Shown piece by piece: positions 24,114-35,251 of a stretch of 64,000 nt of DNA. A program made the position numbers and the translations under genes. The stretch comes from Coniella vitis (taxonomy: Eukaryota; Ascomycota; Sordariomycetes; Diaporthales; Schizoparmaceae), in NCBI GenBank assembly GCA_011317545.1, contig WUJK01000001.1:3081001-3145000 (forward strand), written 5' to 3'. Below the pieces are notes generated by a model. It saw only the letters and a program-made list of their open reading frames with translations, searched no databases and was not told the origin of the DNA. The number at the start of each line of letters is the position of its first letter. Position 1 is the stretch's first letter.

Positions 24114-27058
24114 GGATTTGATAATGTTATGCCTGGGGCGCCTGGAAAGTGTTCTACTGAGGAAAAGGGGAGAGAGAATAAGAAAATGCAAGGAGATGCT
24201 TCCCGCTACGGCTGCCGCATTGGTCAGAGCAATGAATGCAGAGTATCGTCAACCTACATAATACATACATGTTCCAGAACATTTTCTTTCTGCCCCCAGA
24301 AAATAAAAACATTAACAAGCATCAGAACAAGGAAAACGGCTCGACGTACGGATCTAGCCGATCCCATCGAAGTCCCAGAGGGCTGCTTCACGAAGTGGAT
24401 AAACTCTGATGTCACTTCACTTGTGGGTGGCGTGGGCATGTCTAGTGACGACAATACAGCTTGGTTGAGGGAGCACGAAACGATATCCGAGGGCTAGCCG
24501 AAGGCCTCATATTGAGCAGCCACGGCCGATGTGAATGGCAAACAAACTTTTTCCAGAGTCACGGTGTGACAATTCGGATCTGACAGTCCATCGCCCAGTG
24601 CTCGAGATGGAATCATTTATGCCCGTCTGCTCAGGTTTGCACCGTAAGCGTGCCGTATCATCATCAGGATCTCGATGGTCTCGTTCTATGGTCTTGCGAA
24701 CCCCTGCTTATGACAGCACACAGCACATGTCGGAGATCCGGTACAGCAAGAGTTGGACGTCATCTGGTTAGGAAAGCTCACAGAGCTGACGTCTGCGGGT
24801 AATCGCTGTCGTTGTCGTTGTCGTTGTCGCTGTGTTCTGCAACCACTTGTTGGGCAAGTCAAAAGACAAAGGTGCTGTTTGATCATCCTGTAGCCTGCGA
24901 TGTTTGTTTGATTGTCTTTCTGTAGGACTTGTGATGTCACAAACATGCCATTTCTGTTTCCTGGTGATCAACAAGAATTATCAGGGGCGACGATGCATTA
25001 GAGCGACTTCTTTGGGACTGGTAACCAAATTGCATGAGAAGGTCGCGATGATGACGCCGGGAGCTCTGCAGTCTTCTCAGCAGACCAGCAGAACATCAGA
25101 TACGCGTGTGTAAGGGTCGGTATACGTTGCTCGACTGGGCAGTAAGGCAAGGGAGAAGGCCTTCCTCTTTGCCCACACGGTAGTGATAACAGCCCAACAG
25201 CAATAATTATCGTAATTCCCACAAATCTGGGGAACGTGTCTGGTACCAAGTTAGCGTACAAACGTGCGTACATAGTAGCCGATGAACTGGCTGACGTGAC
25301 AAGAAGCGGGGGGGGGCGGCCGGTGGAGGCAACGGCCAGAGGAAGTCGCAAAATCCCATCATTGCCTGATGCGGGTTGTGTGACCGGCCATCATGCAGGA
25401 TTCGATATGATCAGCAAGAAGCGCACAGTCTGCCAGGAGCATAAGTACGGGGCTCTTCTAGATTCCTCTCGTTAGCGGTCCCAGATGGGCGTCTGCGAAA
25501 TCCCCATGCAACAAGGGCACGAGTGACAGGCAGAGGCGAATGATAACACGGACGAGTGGCAAAGCTGCGATTCCAGGCGGAATGGTCGATGAGTGAGGAT
25601 CGGGATACTGAAAGAGATGGCGAGGAGGGCAATCAGTCGAGCGGGAGAGCGGGCACGTCATCACGTGGAAAGAGGCTCCAGCGTCTCGTTTTCAGCCTTG
25701 TGGGCCAAGAGCGGTAGCGGGAGAAGCTGTTCGCGCTTATCCGCACGGGCCTGAGATGGTTGGTGCGCGGTTTCCTGAACTGATTGTCGCTCTTTCTTAA
25801 TAAGATTGGAAGACGAGCAAGGCGCGTCATGGCCAGGTGACAGAGAACCGCAAGGCTATCTAATGTGGTATGCAGGTATGCAAGCCCCCTGACAGCCAGA
25901 CGACCAACGGTTTATCGAGTGATCGTCTTGTTGCCTTTGTTCGCTTCGGGATGGAGTGTCTTTTTCATTTCTGCTTCTTTTGGTTGCCCACGGCCGGAAG
26001 GCAGTCTGCCAGTGTTGTGAAATATCGGTGTGCATCTCACCGGGGTGCCGGGCAGTGACTGTGGCAATAGTGTCCAAAAAAAAAAAGAGCTGTTCATACA
26101 GCACAAGGCGGGTGAGGCAAAGGGGAAAATGTGTGGTCGTCGCACGTCAGACCTACGTCTATAGTTACAGAAAGGGACAGGAACGGACGGCAGGTTGGCC
26201 ACCCACAACAAAGGGCCCATGTCTGATTAGGTAATTCCGGTGTTTGGCTAGCTGCTTCTGCTTTGATCTTGCACCTGCAGAGCAGGGGGCAGGGATAGAG
26301 CCCGGGAGTTGCAGTTGCAGAGGACCCTACTTGCAGATATGCTGCAGGCCCCTGGTGCCTAGCATGGGGTGGGGGCTGACCAATCACATTAACCAGCCGG
26401 GAAGCTGGGGGCCCCATGACGTAAGGTGATGAAAGGCGACTTGCACCCCCCGCAGCCCGCCCGTCAGGGCAGCACGCCGCAACATGCTCGTCTGTACTGT
26501 GTACACAGAGTACGTGCCGACGTACCGTCATCTTGCATCGACCGACAACGACGTAGAGGCTCGCCAAGGGGTTTACATAGTAAGAATTCTTTACCTCTAC
26601 CATGTACACATAGTAAACGACATCATACACGAGGGGATGCGCGGTTGGAGACGAGAAAAAGGATGCAGTCGGTACACCCAAGTACTTCAGAAATCAGTTG
26701 CACATGACACGACTTGCAGGACACCTGGTTCCATCCGGGGAATTGGACAACAAAGCGCATGTGCAACGCAATGGACAATGCGACAACAACTACATTTCCC
26801 ATCTCATCTTTCATATTGCGTATACTATGTATGGTACTCCGGTAGAAGTAAACGCAGCACAGGCTGAAATTCGACAACGGTGCGCCCGAGCAGACTCACC
26901 AGTCTCTCCTTTTCTCTGCTACTATGTACTGCTGCTTCTCGACCTCTACATAGCTACCTAGACTATTATAACGAAACTCGGAGGCTCTACTATGTAGACG
27001 CGGAGTACTATAACTATGGATGGTTGGAAGTATGCGGAGGGGCGGCGCCGTCTGATTA

Positions 27059-27760
27059 CTACCTAGCCTGCCCAGGTATGTGCGCAGGAGTAGAATTTGC
27101 ATCACCCACTTGATTCTGGCCTTGCATTAGGGGTCTTGGCCTTGCAGCAGGCACGTCGTTGCCCAAAGCAGAAGGCTGTCGTGCGGTTTGTTGTGCAGCT
27201 GCTCCAGCCAATGACATCATGCGTGAGATGAGGTTTCTTCCACTGGTTGGAATGGGGTTTGCGTTTTGATTAGTGGGGTAAGAACGAGCGAGTGCGGACG
27301 TGCCCACCAACATCCAAGTCCACAGTATCTTGCAAAGTAGGTGCCCAAAGTATACGGTACCTTCCACCAAGTAGAAGAATGCCCTCAAATATTCACGCCC
27401 ACTACAAAGCGAAGCAACACAAACACACAGAATACCTTCTTCTTCCCGCCGCCCCTTGACGTGCCAGCCGCTGGCCCTGACAGAAGGTAGACACGGTAAT
27501 AACCTTGAACTTACCTCACCGTCCCCATTTCCGGAGTTCTGGACTATGGCCTCCCCAACAAAGACGATGATCACTGCTGACTGCGAGTAGAACAGAGAAG
27601 AAAAGTGGAATGCAGCGCACACAGATGAGCGCCCTGGCGCCCCGAGCAGAGAGGCTGACTCGACTGTGGCCAATGAGATTGACATCAGACATGACTTCAG
27701 ACCCGTCACGGATCTGCAGGGTCCTTTTGCCATCCACTCGCCCATGAGCTCAGCGCCCAT
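27059..27760 (-). CDS. uncertain open frame, possible gene
   Basis: An ATG-started 233-codon frame in an otherwise non-coding zone. It has no recognised domain. The leader upstream of 27760 is T/C-rich like real fungal leaders. The protein has possible membrane segments (AVIIVFVGEAIV; a second near YFGHLLCKILWTWMLV) and an Ala/Gln/Pro-rich tail. A perfect donor-like GAG|GTAAGT sits inside, so a spliced product is possible. A frame of this length is unusual by chance, but composition is not clearly coding. Treat it as a hypothesis. Confidence 0.25.
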   Translation of the reverse strand: MGAELMGEWMAKGPCRSVTGLKSCLMSISLATVESASLLGAPGRSSVCAAFHFSSLFYSQSAVIIVFVGEAIVQNSGNGDGEVSSRLLPCLPSVRASGWHVKGRREEEGILCVCVASLCSGREYLRAFFYLVEGTVYFGHLLCKILWTWMLVGTSALARSYPTNQNANPIPTSGRNLISRMMSLAGAAAQQTARQPSALGNDVPAARPRPLMQGQNQVGDANSTPAHIPGQAR

Positions 27761-28373
27761 CTGCTCCTTCTATGGCCGTAGTGTGCCCCAACAAGCCAGC
27801 CAGAGCCAGAGAGACGCAGAAGAAAAAAAGACAGAGCAACAAAATTAGGGTTGCCCTGCAGGCGGGGGGCCAGCGATCATGTCCGCTTCCACACCCTCGT
27901 GCGGCGCTCCGTTACGCCATTTCCCCGGCTGGGGCCCACTCGCATGCCGTCAAACCACAGCCAACCCTTGCCCGTTGACGCATAAGCTGCGAACGTGTGG
28001 TGCCTGTGCGAATGTGTGCTACATAGTAAAGTGTGTGCTGTGGAAGTGTATTGCTTTACATTTGCTGGCCGTCTGTTGCATGAGATAATCACCCAGTGGG
28101 TCAGGTAGCGATAAGTACCCCGACCCCATTGGCAGCTTCCTACTAGCACCAAACAATGCATTCTACCGAGTCATTGAATTGTACCGTGTACATGCGGTCA
28201 AGTACCGACGTATGTGTGCTATGCAATGGGTGGCAACTAGGAATCTCCCTGTCTCACCCGTCCACTCGCGCGGGTTCTGCATGACGAAGGGTCCTTTTTC
28301 AGGGTCCTCTCTTTCGGTGCGACTGACAATGTAACTCTATTCAGAGCCCCTCTGTCCGCAGCTGCCGTCGGGG

Positions 28374-28380
28374 TTATAAG
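28374..28380 (+). promoter_or_regulatory. TATA-like element of the small gene
   Basis: TTATAAG, about 238 bp upstream of ATG 28618. A C/A/T-rich segment that looks like a transcribed leader follows. Confidence 0.45.
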
Positions 28381-28617
28381 AATGCAGAAAGACCCCGTCT
28401 CCTCATCATGATTGCTTCACTCATCATTCTACAGTCTCATCACTACCAACAAACCACAACTAGAACAACACATAACCCTTCGTCACTCTTCAAATCCTCC
28501 ATTCTTGGCATAGCATCGGCAACATTTTGAACGACTGTCACCGCCAAACCAACATAAACTCAGAAAAGCAAATCGAAACACATCTCATCTTTCTACATGC
28601 CTCTGCTAGCCAACACC

Positions 28618-28839
28618 ATGTCGTCCTCTCAAGACTCTTTCTCCATCACCATGCCCAACTCGCCTCCACCACCGTCAGACTTGGGCTCGTACATGCGCTC
28701 TATGCACCAACACACTAAGCGCCAAATTGAGGCTATGTCGCGCACTCAAACGCGCCGCTCTCGCAATACAGGCTCTCGAGGGACTCCCTCCATGCCGAAC
28801 GGCGTTGGACATTCGAGTGGCTCTGCCGACGACGCATAG
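28618..28839 (+). CDS. small uncharacterised protein, 73 aa
   Basis: A short frame with good gene context: a TATA-like element at 28374, a C/A-rich leader depleted in G, and ATG in a CACCATG setting. Another in-frame ATG lies 21 bp upstream at 28597 and would give 80 aa. The product is hydrophilic and mostly disordered: Ser-rich at the N-terminus, a PPPP stretch, then a compact helical block DLGSYMRSMHQHTKRQIEA, then a basic Arg/Ser/Gly tail. I do not recognise a named family. It has no signal peptide or membrane segment. The flanks are long non-coding stretches, so it appears to be a free-standing gene. Confidence rests on context, not homology. Confidence 0.55.
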   Translation: MSSSQDSFSITMPNSPPPPSDLGSYMRSMHQHTKRQIEAMSRTQTRRSRNTGSRGTPSMPNGVGHSSGSADDA

Positions 28840-30659
28840 ACTTGAGCTATGCTGAGAGTTGCGCTTATTGGCTATGATGGCGGCGCTTTGAGTTAGCTTG
28901 AAGCTAAAGTTGCAAGGAAATTGTTAGTGGATACATTCGCCGCCACTACATCATTTCGACTACCATCCTCAACAACAGCACCCCACATCTGGACCTAGCT
29001 TTTCATAGCGAACGTCCAAGTCTTTGGGAAAGGTGCAACCTGTACTACTATATACACACGACAAGCGACTTGATTTTTTGATTTCTTCTTACGGAGTTCA
29101 AACAGGTTGATGGGGGCTATTTTTCAAAGCATTGCAAAGGCGCAATAAGGTCTCTTAAATACACATGGGGACACGCACATACATAGCCATTTGATGATGA
29201 ATTTACCAATATACTACTATACTTCTTATGGTTCACATGTCTGACGTGACGTGTTCGTAGCCTCTGACTGCGTTTTCGTAATATTCATCTTATCCTTAGC
29301 CACCATGTTATACGTGACAATCATTCCGCCGTTCTCTCCATCTTCGCGTGTTAGACTAGAGCATGTCGCGAATTTACCCCTGAAGCAAGATGTTTTCCAC
29401 GGTCCCTTAATGGCATTCCATTGATTACCGAACCATCATTTCTTGTGCCGGTCGTGGGTGCGTATTTGATGATCAAGGGACAGACCAAAGAGATCGAGAA
29501 CCACCTCTAGGTCGCTCTATTTTCCTCGAGTTATGATCTCACCGTCCTCCACCCAACGTCTCCATCGTCCAAGGGGTATCTGGGGAGAATGTGAATGGGC
29601 ATTTGGGGGAATTGGAAGGGGAAACGGGGCTCGGGCATGTCCAGTGTGGTTTTGTGCCGCACAATACTATACTATACAATACCGTACGGATACATGTTCG
29701 TACTTGCTATCATTCCGGCTAAGTAGGAAAACTGTCGTCATCTACGGACGGAACCGAAATATGCATCAAGTGGTCCCATTTGCTGGGTTTCGGATGTATA
29801 CTTTTGTGTTCGTCGTTTTTGTGCACCCGCCGTAATAGTACCAGTATACTACCATGACCACGAGACACGATGGTGCATGGTGCACATCAACTTTATACTT
29901 TTGGTGTGCAGTCGAGAGTTTGCCCCCACGGTATCACAAGTTGGGTAGGGGTGATGACGTGGGCGGTAAAGGTCTTTTCGATATGCTGCCTGAAAATTTT
30001 GTGTTTCCCCTCTGTATTGTTTGTTCTGGGGACGTGGATGTATTGGAGTATAGTGGCAACGTTTTATTAATTGAAACAAGGGAATCAAAACATTAAATAG
30101 ATCTGTTTTGGAGAGGCAAGCACTTGAACATCCGTCTTCTGCTCAAATGGTAATTAGGTAGGCTTCGAGTGGGGTGCAGGCTTAGAATGTAAATGGAATG
30201 CTCGAGAAGAAGAACTCAGCGTAGGTTTTCATGCTCAGTATTTGGCCTCTAATGAAACTGTTAATATTACGCGAAAAGGACAAAAAGAAAACTGGTAGGG
30301 TAATAAGATTTGATCATCAGTAACGACACTCTTTGTGTTCTCCCTACATGTTCTACACGTGTTGCTCGTTCTCTTCCTTTGTCTTGGTTCTCTTTTTGTA
30401 GCAAGATTTCGGTAAGATTGTGCTGTAAGGATCATTCTGAACTGTGAATAGTCCAATGATTGTTGAGGCGGTGTGGGAAGGCAAAGGGTCTGGTGTGATT
30501 GCCACTTGGGGGGAATGCGGATGTGGCTGACGCCTCGAGCTGAGGTTGGCTGGCTGCTAATGAAGCGTAGGATCGTGTATCAGCAAGCAGGATTAACCTC
30601 CAAAGCATTTGGATGTGACAGCGCTCCGCGCGCTCCCTCCAAAGCATATCTGCATTTCA
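28840..30659. other. intergenic, no gene seen
   Basis: 1.8 kb containing the 3' end of the small gene and the 3' end of the convergent YJU2 gene. Frames are short and lack domain or splice support. Confidence 0.6.
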
Positions 30660-31541
30660 CTATACTATTTTCTTCTTGATCCCAGGAAGCAGCACTTCCT
30701 TCTTCTTCTTTACCTGGCGCTTGAAGCTCGGTGCAGGTATGTCCTCTTCCGCTTTCCTCTTAACGCCTGGAGCCGGGGATGGTTCTTCTACGGCCTTCTT
30801 TATCGTTGGCAGCGGCGGGGGAGGCATCGAGCTGCTACTTGACGGTGTGGCGGTCCTTTCGCCGTCCTCCTCTTCGATAATCTCGTCGGTAATGGCTTCT
30901 TCAAGCGCGCCCTGCGCTCTAGCCCAAGCAGCAGCATCCTCTTCTTCCTCACGCGTCCTTGTTGCATCGGCCACAACAGCCTCGGGCCCCAGCATTCCCT
31001 CTCCCTGCGCTCTTTCAAGCCGTGCGTTCCTTGTACGAATCTCGTCCAATGCATCCGCGACAGCCATTTCACGTTTCGCATCGACAGTCTTTGCCTCAAG
31101 TTCTTCCATGGCATTTCGCTCCTGCTCCTCGGCCTCTTCTTGCTCGAGGCGGTCCAGCCGCTGCTCGTCCGTCTCAGCCTCATCGACCCCTCGCCGCCAG
31201 GGCTCCGTGCTGCGCTTTGCGCCGCGCTCGCAAGTATAGTCTTGGTTCTTGGGGTCAGTCTTGAAGGTAATTTCGCTGGAGCAGCGGGTGCAGCGAATGT
31301 AGAAGCGGTAGATTTGGATGCCGAGGTAGCGTTCGTTCTCGGGGGTTTCTTTGCGCGCGTTGAATTTGCGGCCTTTGTAAATGTATTCGCCACATGAGGT
31401 GCACTTCATGGAGAAGGGGGCCATGAGGCGGACGGTCTGGACGCGGGGGCCCGTTGGTTTTGGACCGCCCTTCTTGCGTGTGAGTTGGCGCGGATCAAAA
31501 TCCGGAGGGTAGTACTTGGTAAGGACTTTGCGTTCGGACAT
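30660..31541 (-). CDS. YJU2: YJU2/Cwf16 (CCDC94) spliceosome step-I factor
   Basis: Single-exon 293-aa protein. The N-terminal half is the conserved YJU2 region: MSERKVLTKYYPPDFDP opening, then a zinc-binding pair C47-x2-C50 (KCTSCGEYIYKGRKFNARKE) and C84-x2-C87 (IRCTRCSSEITFKTDP). A Glu/Arg-rich coiled coil follows (about 120-215). The C-terminal tail is Pro/Ser-rich with Lys-rich nuclear-localisation-like clusters (KRQVKKKKE). In the spliceosome the family docks the 5' splice site and branch site for the first transesterification. The start is the only ATG before the conserved opening. The minus-strand 3' end faces the convergent small gene. Confidence 0.93.
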   Translation of the reverse strand: MSERKVLTKYYPPDFDPRQLTRKKGGPKPTGPRVQTVRLMAPFSMKCTSCGEYIYKGRKFNARKETPENERYLGIQIYRFYIRCTRCSSEITFKTDPKNQDYTCERGAKRSTEPWRRGVDEAETDEQRLDRLEQEEAEEQERNAMEELEAKTVDAKREMAVADALDEIRTRNARLERAQGEGMLGPEAVVADATRTREEEEDAAAWARAQGALEEAITDEIIEEEDGERTATPSSSSSMPPPPLPTIKKAVEEPSPAPGVKRKAEEDIPAPSFKRQVKKKKEVLLPGIKKKIV

Positions 31542-33217
31542 GTTGGCGGTGTTGTTAGCAGTGGGCTGTTATTCAGGGTGAGGAAGAAGAGTAGTGGATG
31601 GTTGATGTTTCGAGATGAGTTGAATAAGAACCTTGAAAACGTAAGGGCTGTGGATGCACTGGCGTATTCTGCTAGCTGTGCAACCTGGGGTCAGATGAGG
31701 GTTGTCGTAAGCGATGTACCATGTAATGGAAGGAGCAAGACTGCGAAAGGAAGAAGTCGCGGTTCTGGTGACGTTCAACTCGATAACGATAAAGCAGGAA
31801 CGCTCCGAACGATAAGCAAAGGCGGTCAAGCCAGTGCCAGCAGTCGTGGCAGAATAATCCGCGCGCCTACTTCAAAATTTCCAGCGGGGCTGCAGCTTTT
31901 CCCTCTATTTTCCCTCCAACCTAAACAAACAACAGACCACATGACTCAAATCACCGCCAGCATTGCAATCACTCCCACAGTACTGGCAGTTCCGAATCGT
32001 GGTCGAGAGTGAACAGAGTGTCCTAAAACCGTCATCACGAGGGCCCGTTAATCGCGTGGCATTCCCAGGAACCGATGACGACCTGAGGATCCGGACATTT
32101 CGATGTTAGATACAATGGTGTGCTATGTATGTGCGGTTTGCTATACACCGCCAGCCACATGAACAAGAGACAAGTGTAAGTGGTGCACGTTTCTTTTCAA
32201 CGGGTTGGAACACGAAGCTGCCGTGATGTATTCTTCATCTGGTAAGCCGAATGCGCAGCCTGTCTGGTCTTTCCGAGGACAGACGTGGTTGTGCTTGACG
32301 AAGAGATGGATTGGCAAATCATAACACAATCTGAGCACAAGTGTTCTTATGCCTTGCGTCCACACGGCAGTATCTTGCCTCGATGGTGAGGCTAACAAGC
32401 GACAGGCTTGTTTCTCTGACTGGCAACTGGCATTACCTCTGGTCAACATCTGCCATGACTGCGTATGTGCGCACTCGATGCATAGTACTTTGGTGGCCGG
32501 TTAACGCATCTCGTTGCCGGACAAGAGCATCGTAGAAATAAATGCACTGGGAAAGATGACTTAGGATCACATAAGCTGTTTGGCAAATGATCATTTCTTC
32601 CCACTATTGCAGCAGCAAGTATGGACCCCACGTGCGTATTATACTACATACCTAGGTAGTATGTATATTATCCGCACGAAGCTGCTGTCTAAGTACATAG
32701 TAGGCGATGACTTGGCACCCGCGCCTTCCTTTCCAGCTTCCCCCATCTGCCGCAGAGTTTTAGTTTTTGACTCGGCACCCCACCCGCCTCCTGCACCGTC
32801 AATTGATCCGGCATGGCGGGACCGCGGGGCGGAACGTGGAAGCTGGGCCCTCCATGACTCTGTACTTTGTAGCAAGGCCCGTCACGTTTCCGAGCCTGCC
32901 ACGAGCCTCATCTTCGGGTTTTGTCTCCATTTCCGAACTCGACGGATTCTTGCCAACTGTCAGTAGCAAGCGTGTCTTGATCGCTGTCTGCTCATCCTGT
33001 ACGCTGGCTTTGTCTGTCGTGCTTGTCTCTTTGGCTGCCAATCTTGACTCGAGGCCGATCTCAGCGTCAATTTCTGCTCGACGTCTTCCCCTTTCGATTT
33101 CTCCCGACCCCTCCTTCGCCGTTGGGGCCAATCGACCCCTCTTACCACGCGACGAGCGACTAATCAACCTTCGACGACTGAACAGAGGCGCGTTACCGCC
33201 TCACGCCACGCGTCGAC
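31542..33217. other. divergent promoter region YJU2 / MTHFR
   Basis: 1.7 kb without a supported gene. It contains TACCTAGGTA at 32649-32658 and TACATAGTA at 32694-32702. A C/T-rich leader-like stretch (about 32880-33217) precedes the MTHFR start. A long plus-strand frame overlapping the MTHFR start in another frame is treated as a shadow. Confidence 0.6.
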
Positions 33218-35251
33218 ATGGACAAGATCACCGACAAGATCGCGGCTCTGCCGCCAGATGCCAACTACTTCTCGCTCGAGTTCTTCCCTCCCAAGACATC
33301 CATGGGCTTTGCCAATCTGCGATCCCGTCTCGAGCGCATGGCTCGCGCCCTCAAGCCTGCCTTTGTCAACGTGACTTGGGGCGCCGGCGGCTCAACGCAG
33401 GACAAGTCACTCGAACTTGCCGAGATTTGCCAGCGCGAGCTTGGCTTGACCACCTGTCTACATCTGACGTGTACAAACATGAGTCGCCAGCAGATCGACA
33501 AGGCTCTCGAAGACGCAAAGGCACTCGGCATCCGCAACATTCTCGCGTTACGCGGCGATCCCCCGCGCCGCGCCGAGTACAAGGACGACAACAAGGAGGC
33601 CGACCTGGATGGCTCTGAGGAGTTCAACTGGGCCGTCGATCTTGTTCGTTACATCCGCCGCAACCATGGAGATTACTTTTGCATCGGAGTTGCAGGCTAC
33701 CCCGAGGGCCATGCCGACGAGAGCCACCCGCTGGGCCAGAGCCTCGAGCACGACTTGCCGTCGCTTGTCGAAAAGGTACAGGCTGGCGCCGACTTTATCA
33801 TGACACAGCTCTTCTTCGATATCAAGGCCTACGATACATTTGAGAGAACACTACACGAGCATCCCAGCGGTGCATTCAAGGACATCATCATCATCCCTGG
33901 ACTGATGCCCATCCAAAACTACCAAATGATCAAGCGCACAACCAAGCTCAGTCACGCAAGAATACCCGACAATCTGATGGCTCGCCTGGACGAGGTCAAG
34001 AAGGACGATGAAAAGGTCAAGCAGGTTGGCGTCGACATTCTCAGCGAGCTCGTTGAGCAGGTTCGCGAAATCAAGAGCCGGACGCCCGGTCCCAAGGGCT
34101 TCCATTTCTACACACTCAATCTGGAAAAGGCCGTATCCTTCATCCTCGAGCGCACAAACCTGATACCCCCCGACTCAGACGCAGGCGGCCAAGCCGTGCT
34201 GGACGATCTCGCTTCTGCCATTCCCAAGATTGCTCTCAACGGCACCGGCTCCAACCACTCCCAAGACGCTGTCCGCGACCGCTCGACGCGGCGCCTCTCC
34301 CACGTCTCGTCCGAGCCCCGCAACCGCGTCATCATCTCGGGCGAGCGCACACCCTCGAACCCAGAGTACGAAGCGACGCAGCTTGAAGCGTCGCGGCCAT
34401 ACGAACCCGTGCAGAGCCGTGCCAACACGCTTGCTATTTCTGAAGGCGAGGGTGTGCTGGGCCGCGAAGCAACGTGGGATGACTTTCCCAACGGACGGTG
34501 GGGTGATGCGCGGTCGCCTGCATATGGTGAAATCGACGGCTATGGTGTCAGCCTGCACATGAGTGTCACGCAGGCCAAGTCGCTGTGGGGTCAGCCAACG
34601 ACACCCGCCGATATCAGCAACTTGTTTATCCGCCATCTCAAGAGTGAGCTGAGGGCGATTCCATGGAGCGAAGAAGAGTTCAATGCCGAAACAGGTACCA
34701 TCAAGGACCAGCTGTTGGCGCTCAACTCGCGCGGGTGGTGGACCGTTGCGTCGCAGCCGGCTGTCAACGGACTGCGCTCGTCCGACGCGACCTTTGGCTG
34801 GGGCCCGGCTAATGGGTTTGTGTTCCAAAAGGCCTTTGTCGAGTGCTTCATGCCCAAGGACGACTGGGCGCGACTGCACGCGCGACTGACGGAGCCGGAG
34901 ATGAAGGATCGCGTCTGGTTCTATGCCGCCAACGCCGAGGGAGACTTTGTGTCGTGCGATGCGAGCGGAGGGCTAGACAGGGAGGTCAAGGAGGCCGGCA
35001 CGAATGCCGTCACGTGGGGTGTGTTTCCCGGCAAAGAAATCATTACGCCGACGATTATCGAGGAGGTCAGCTTCCGCGCGTGGGCCGAAGAGGCGTTTGG
35101 GATATGGGGCGAGTGGGCGCAGGTGTATGGCAAGGGATCGGACAGCTCGAAGCTCCTGGAGCGGCTCCAGGGGGAGCTGTGGCTGGTGAACATCATTCAC
35201 CACGAGTACATTGACAAGGATGCGTTGTGGGATTTCCTGCTTAGTGCTTGA
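33218..35251 (+). CDS. MET13: methylenetetrahydrofolate reductase, MET13/met9 type
   Basis: Single-exon 677-aa protein. It reduces 5,10-methylene-THF to 5-methyl-THF, feeding methionine synthesis in the cytosol. The N-terminal TIM-barrel catalytic domain (about 1-310) shows SLEFFPPKT, VTWGAGGS, HLTCTNM, LRGDPPR, GVAGYPEGH and TQLFFD, covering the FAD and folate contacts; the glutamate in EFFPPK is the family catalytic residue. A Ser/Arg-rich linker (about 340-425) joins it to the C-terminal regulatory domain (about 425-677), with DDFPNGRWGDARSPAYG, QPAVNGLRS and AVTWGVFPG. The HFYTLNLEKA junction fits Met13 rather than the paralogous Met12. The linker is longer than in the yeast enzyme and could carry phosphorylation sites (inference). 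The start is directly before the barrel. Confidence 0.95.
   Translation: MDKITDKIAALPPDANYFSLEFFPPKTSMGFANLRSRLERMARALKPAFVNVTWGAGGSTQDKSLELAEICQRELGLTTCLHLTCTNMSRQQIDKALEDAKALGIRNILALRGDPPRRAEYKDDNKEADLDGSEEFNWAVDLVRYIRRNHGDYFCIGVAGYPEGHADESHPLGQSLEHDLPSLVEKVQAGADFIMTQLFFDIKAYDTFERTLHEHPSGAFKDIIIIPGLMPIQNYQMIKRTTKLSHARIPDNLMARLDEVKKDDEKVKQVGVDILSELVEQVREIKSRTPGPKGFHFYTLNLEKAVSFILERTNLIPPDSDAGGQAVLDDLASAIPKIALNGTGSNHSQDAVRDRSTRRLSHVSSEPRNRVIISGERTPSNPEYEATQLEASRPYEPVQSRANTLAISEGEGVLGREATWDDFPNGRWGDARSPAYGEIDGYGVSLHMSVTQAKSLWGQPTTPADISNLFIRHLKSELRAIPWSEEEFNAETGTIKDQLLALNSRGWWTVASQPAVNGLRSSDATFGWGPANGFVFQKAFVECFMPKDDWARLHARLTEPEMKDRVWFYAANAEGDFVSCDASGGLDREVKEAGTNAVTWGVFPGKEIITPTIIEEVSFRAWAEEAFGIWGEWAQVYGKGSDSSKLLERLQGELWLVNIIHHEYIDKDALWDFLLSA

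Larger units (their letters stand above)
22503..28617. other. 6.1-kb gene-poor, partly AT-rich region
   Basis: No gene I can call with confidence. 22503-24120 is strongly AT-rich, with a TA repeat (23255-23274) and T runs (23381-23408 and 24090-24113). 24800-24830 holds a GTCGTT repeat. TACTATGTA 9-mers occur at 23916, 25269, 26574, 26823, 26920, 26988 and 28020, the densest stretch in the window. One longer minus-strand frame (27760-27059) is listed separately. The last 240 bp are the promoter and leader of the small gene at 28618. Confidence 0.6.

Noticed and set aside
26094..26681. 195-codon minus-strand frame
   Set aside because: Cys/Ser/Pro-rich composition without domain or splice logic; about one such frame is expected by chance in this window.
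32767..33618. 283-codon plus-strand frame overlapping the MTHFR start
   Set aside because: Runs into MTHFR in another frame and its translation shows no domain; explained by codon bias of MTHFR and a C-rich leader.
34175..34879. 234-codon minus-strand frame inside MTHFR
   Set aside because: Antisense shadow of a strongly conserved coding sequence.
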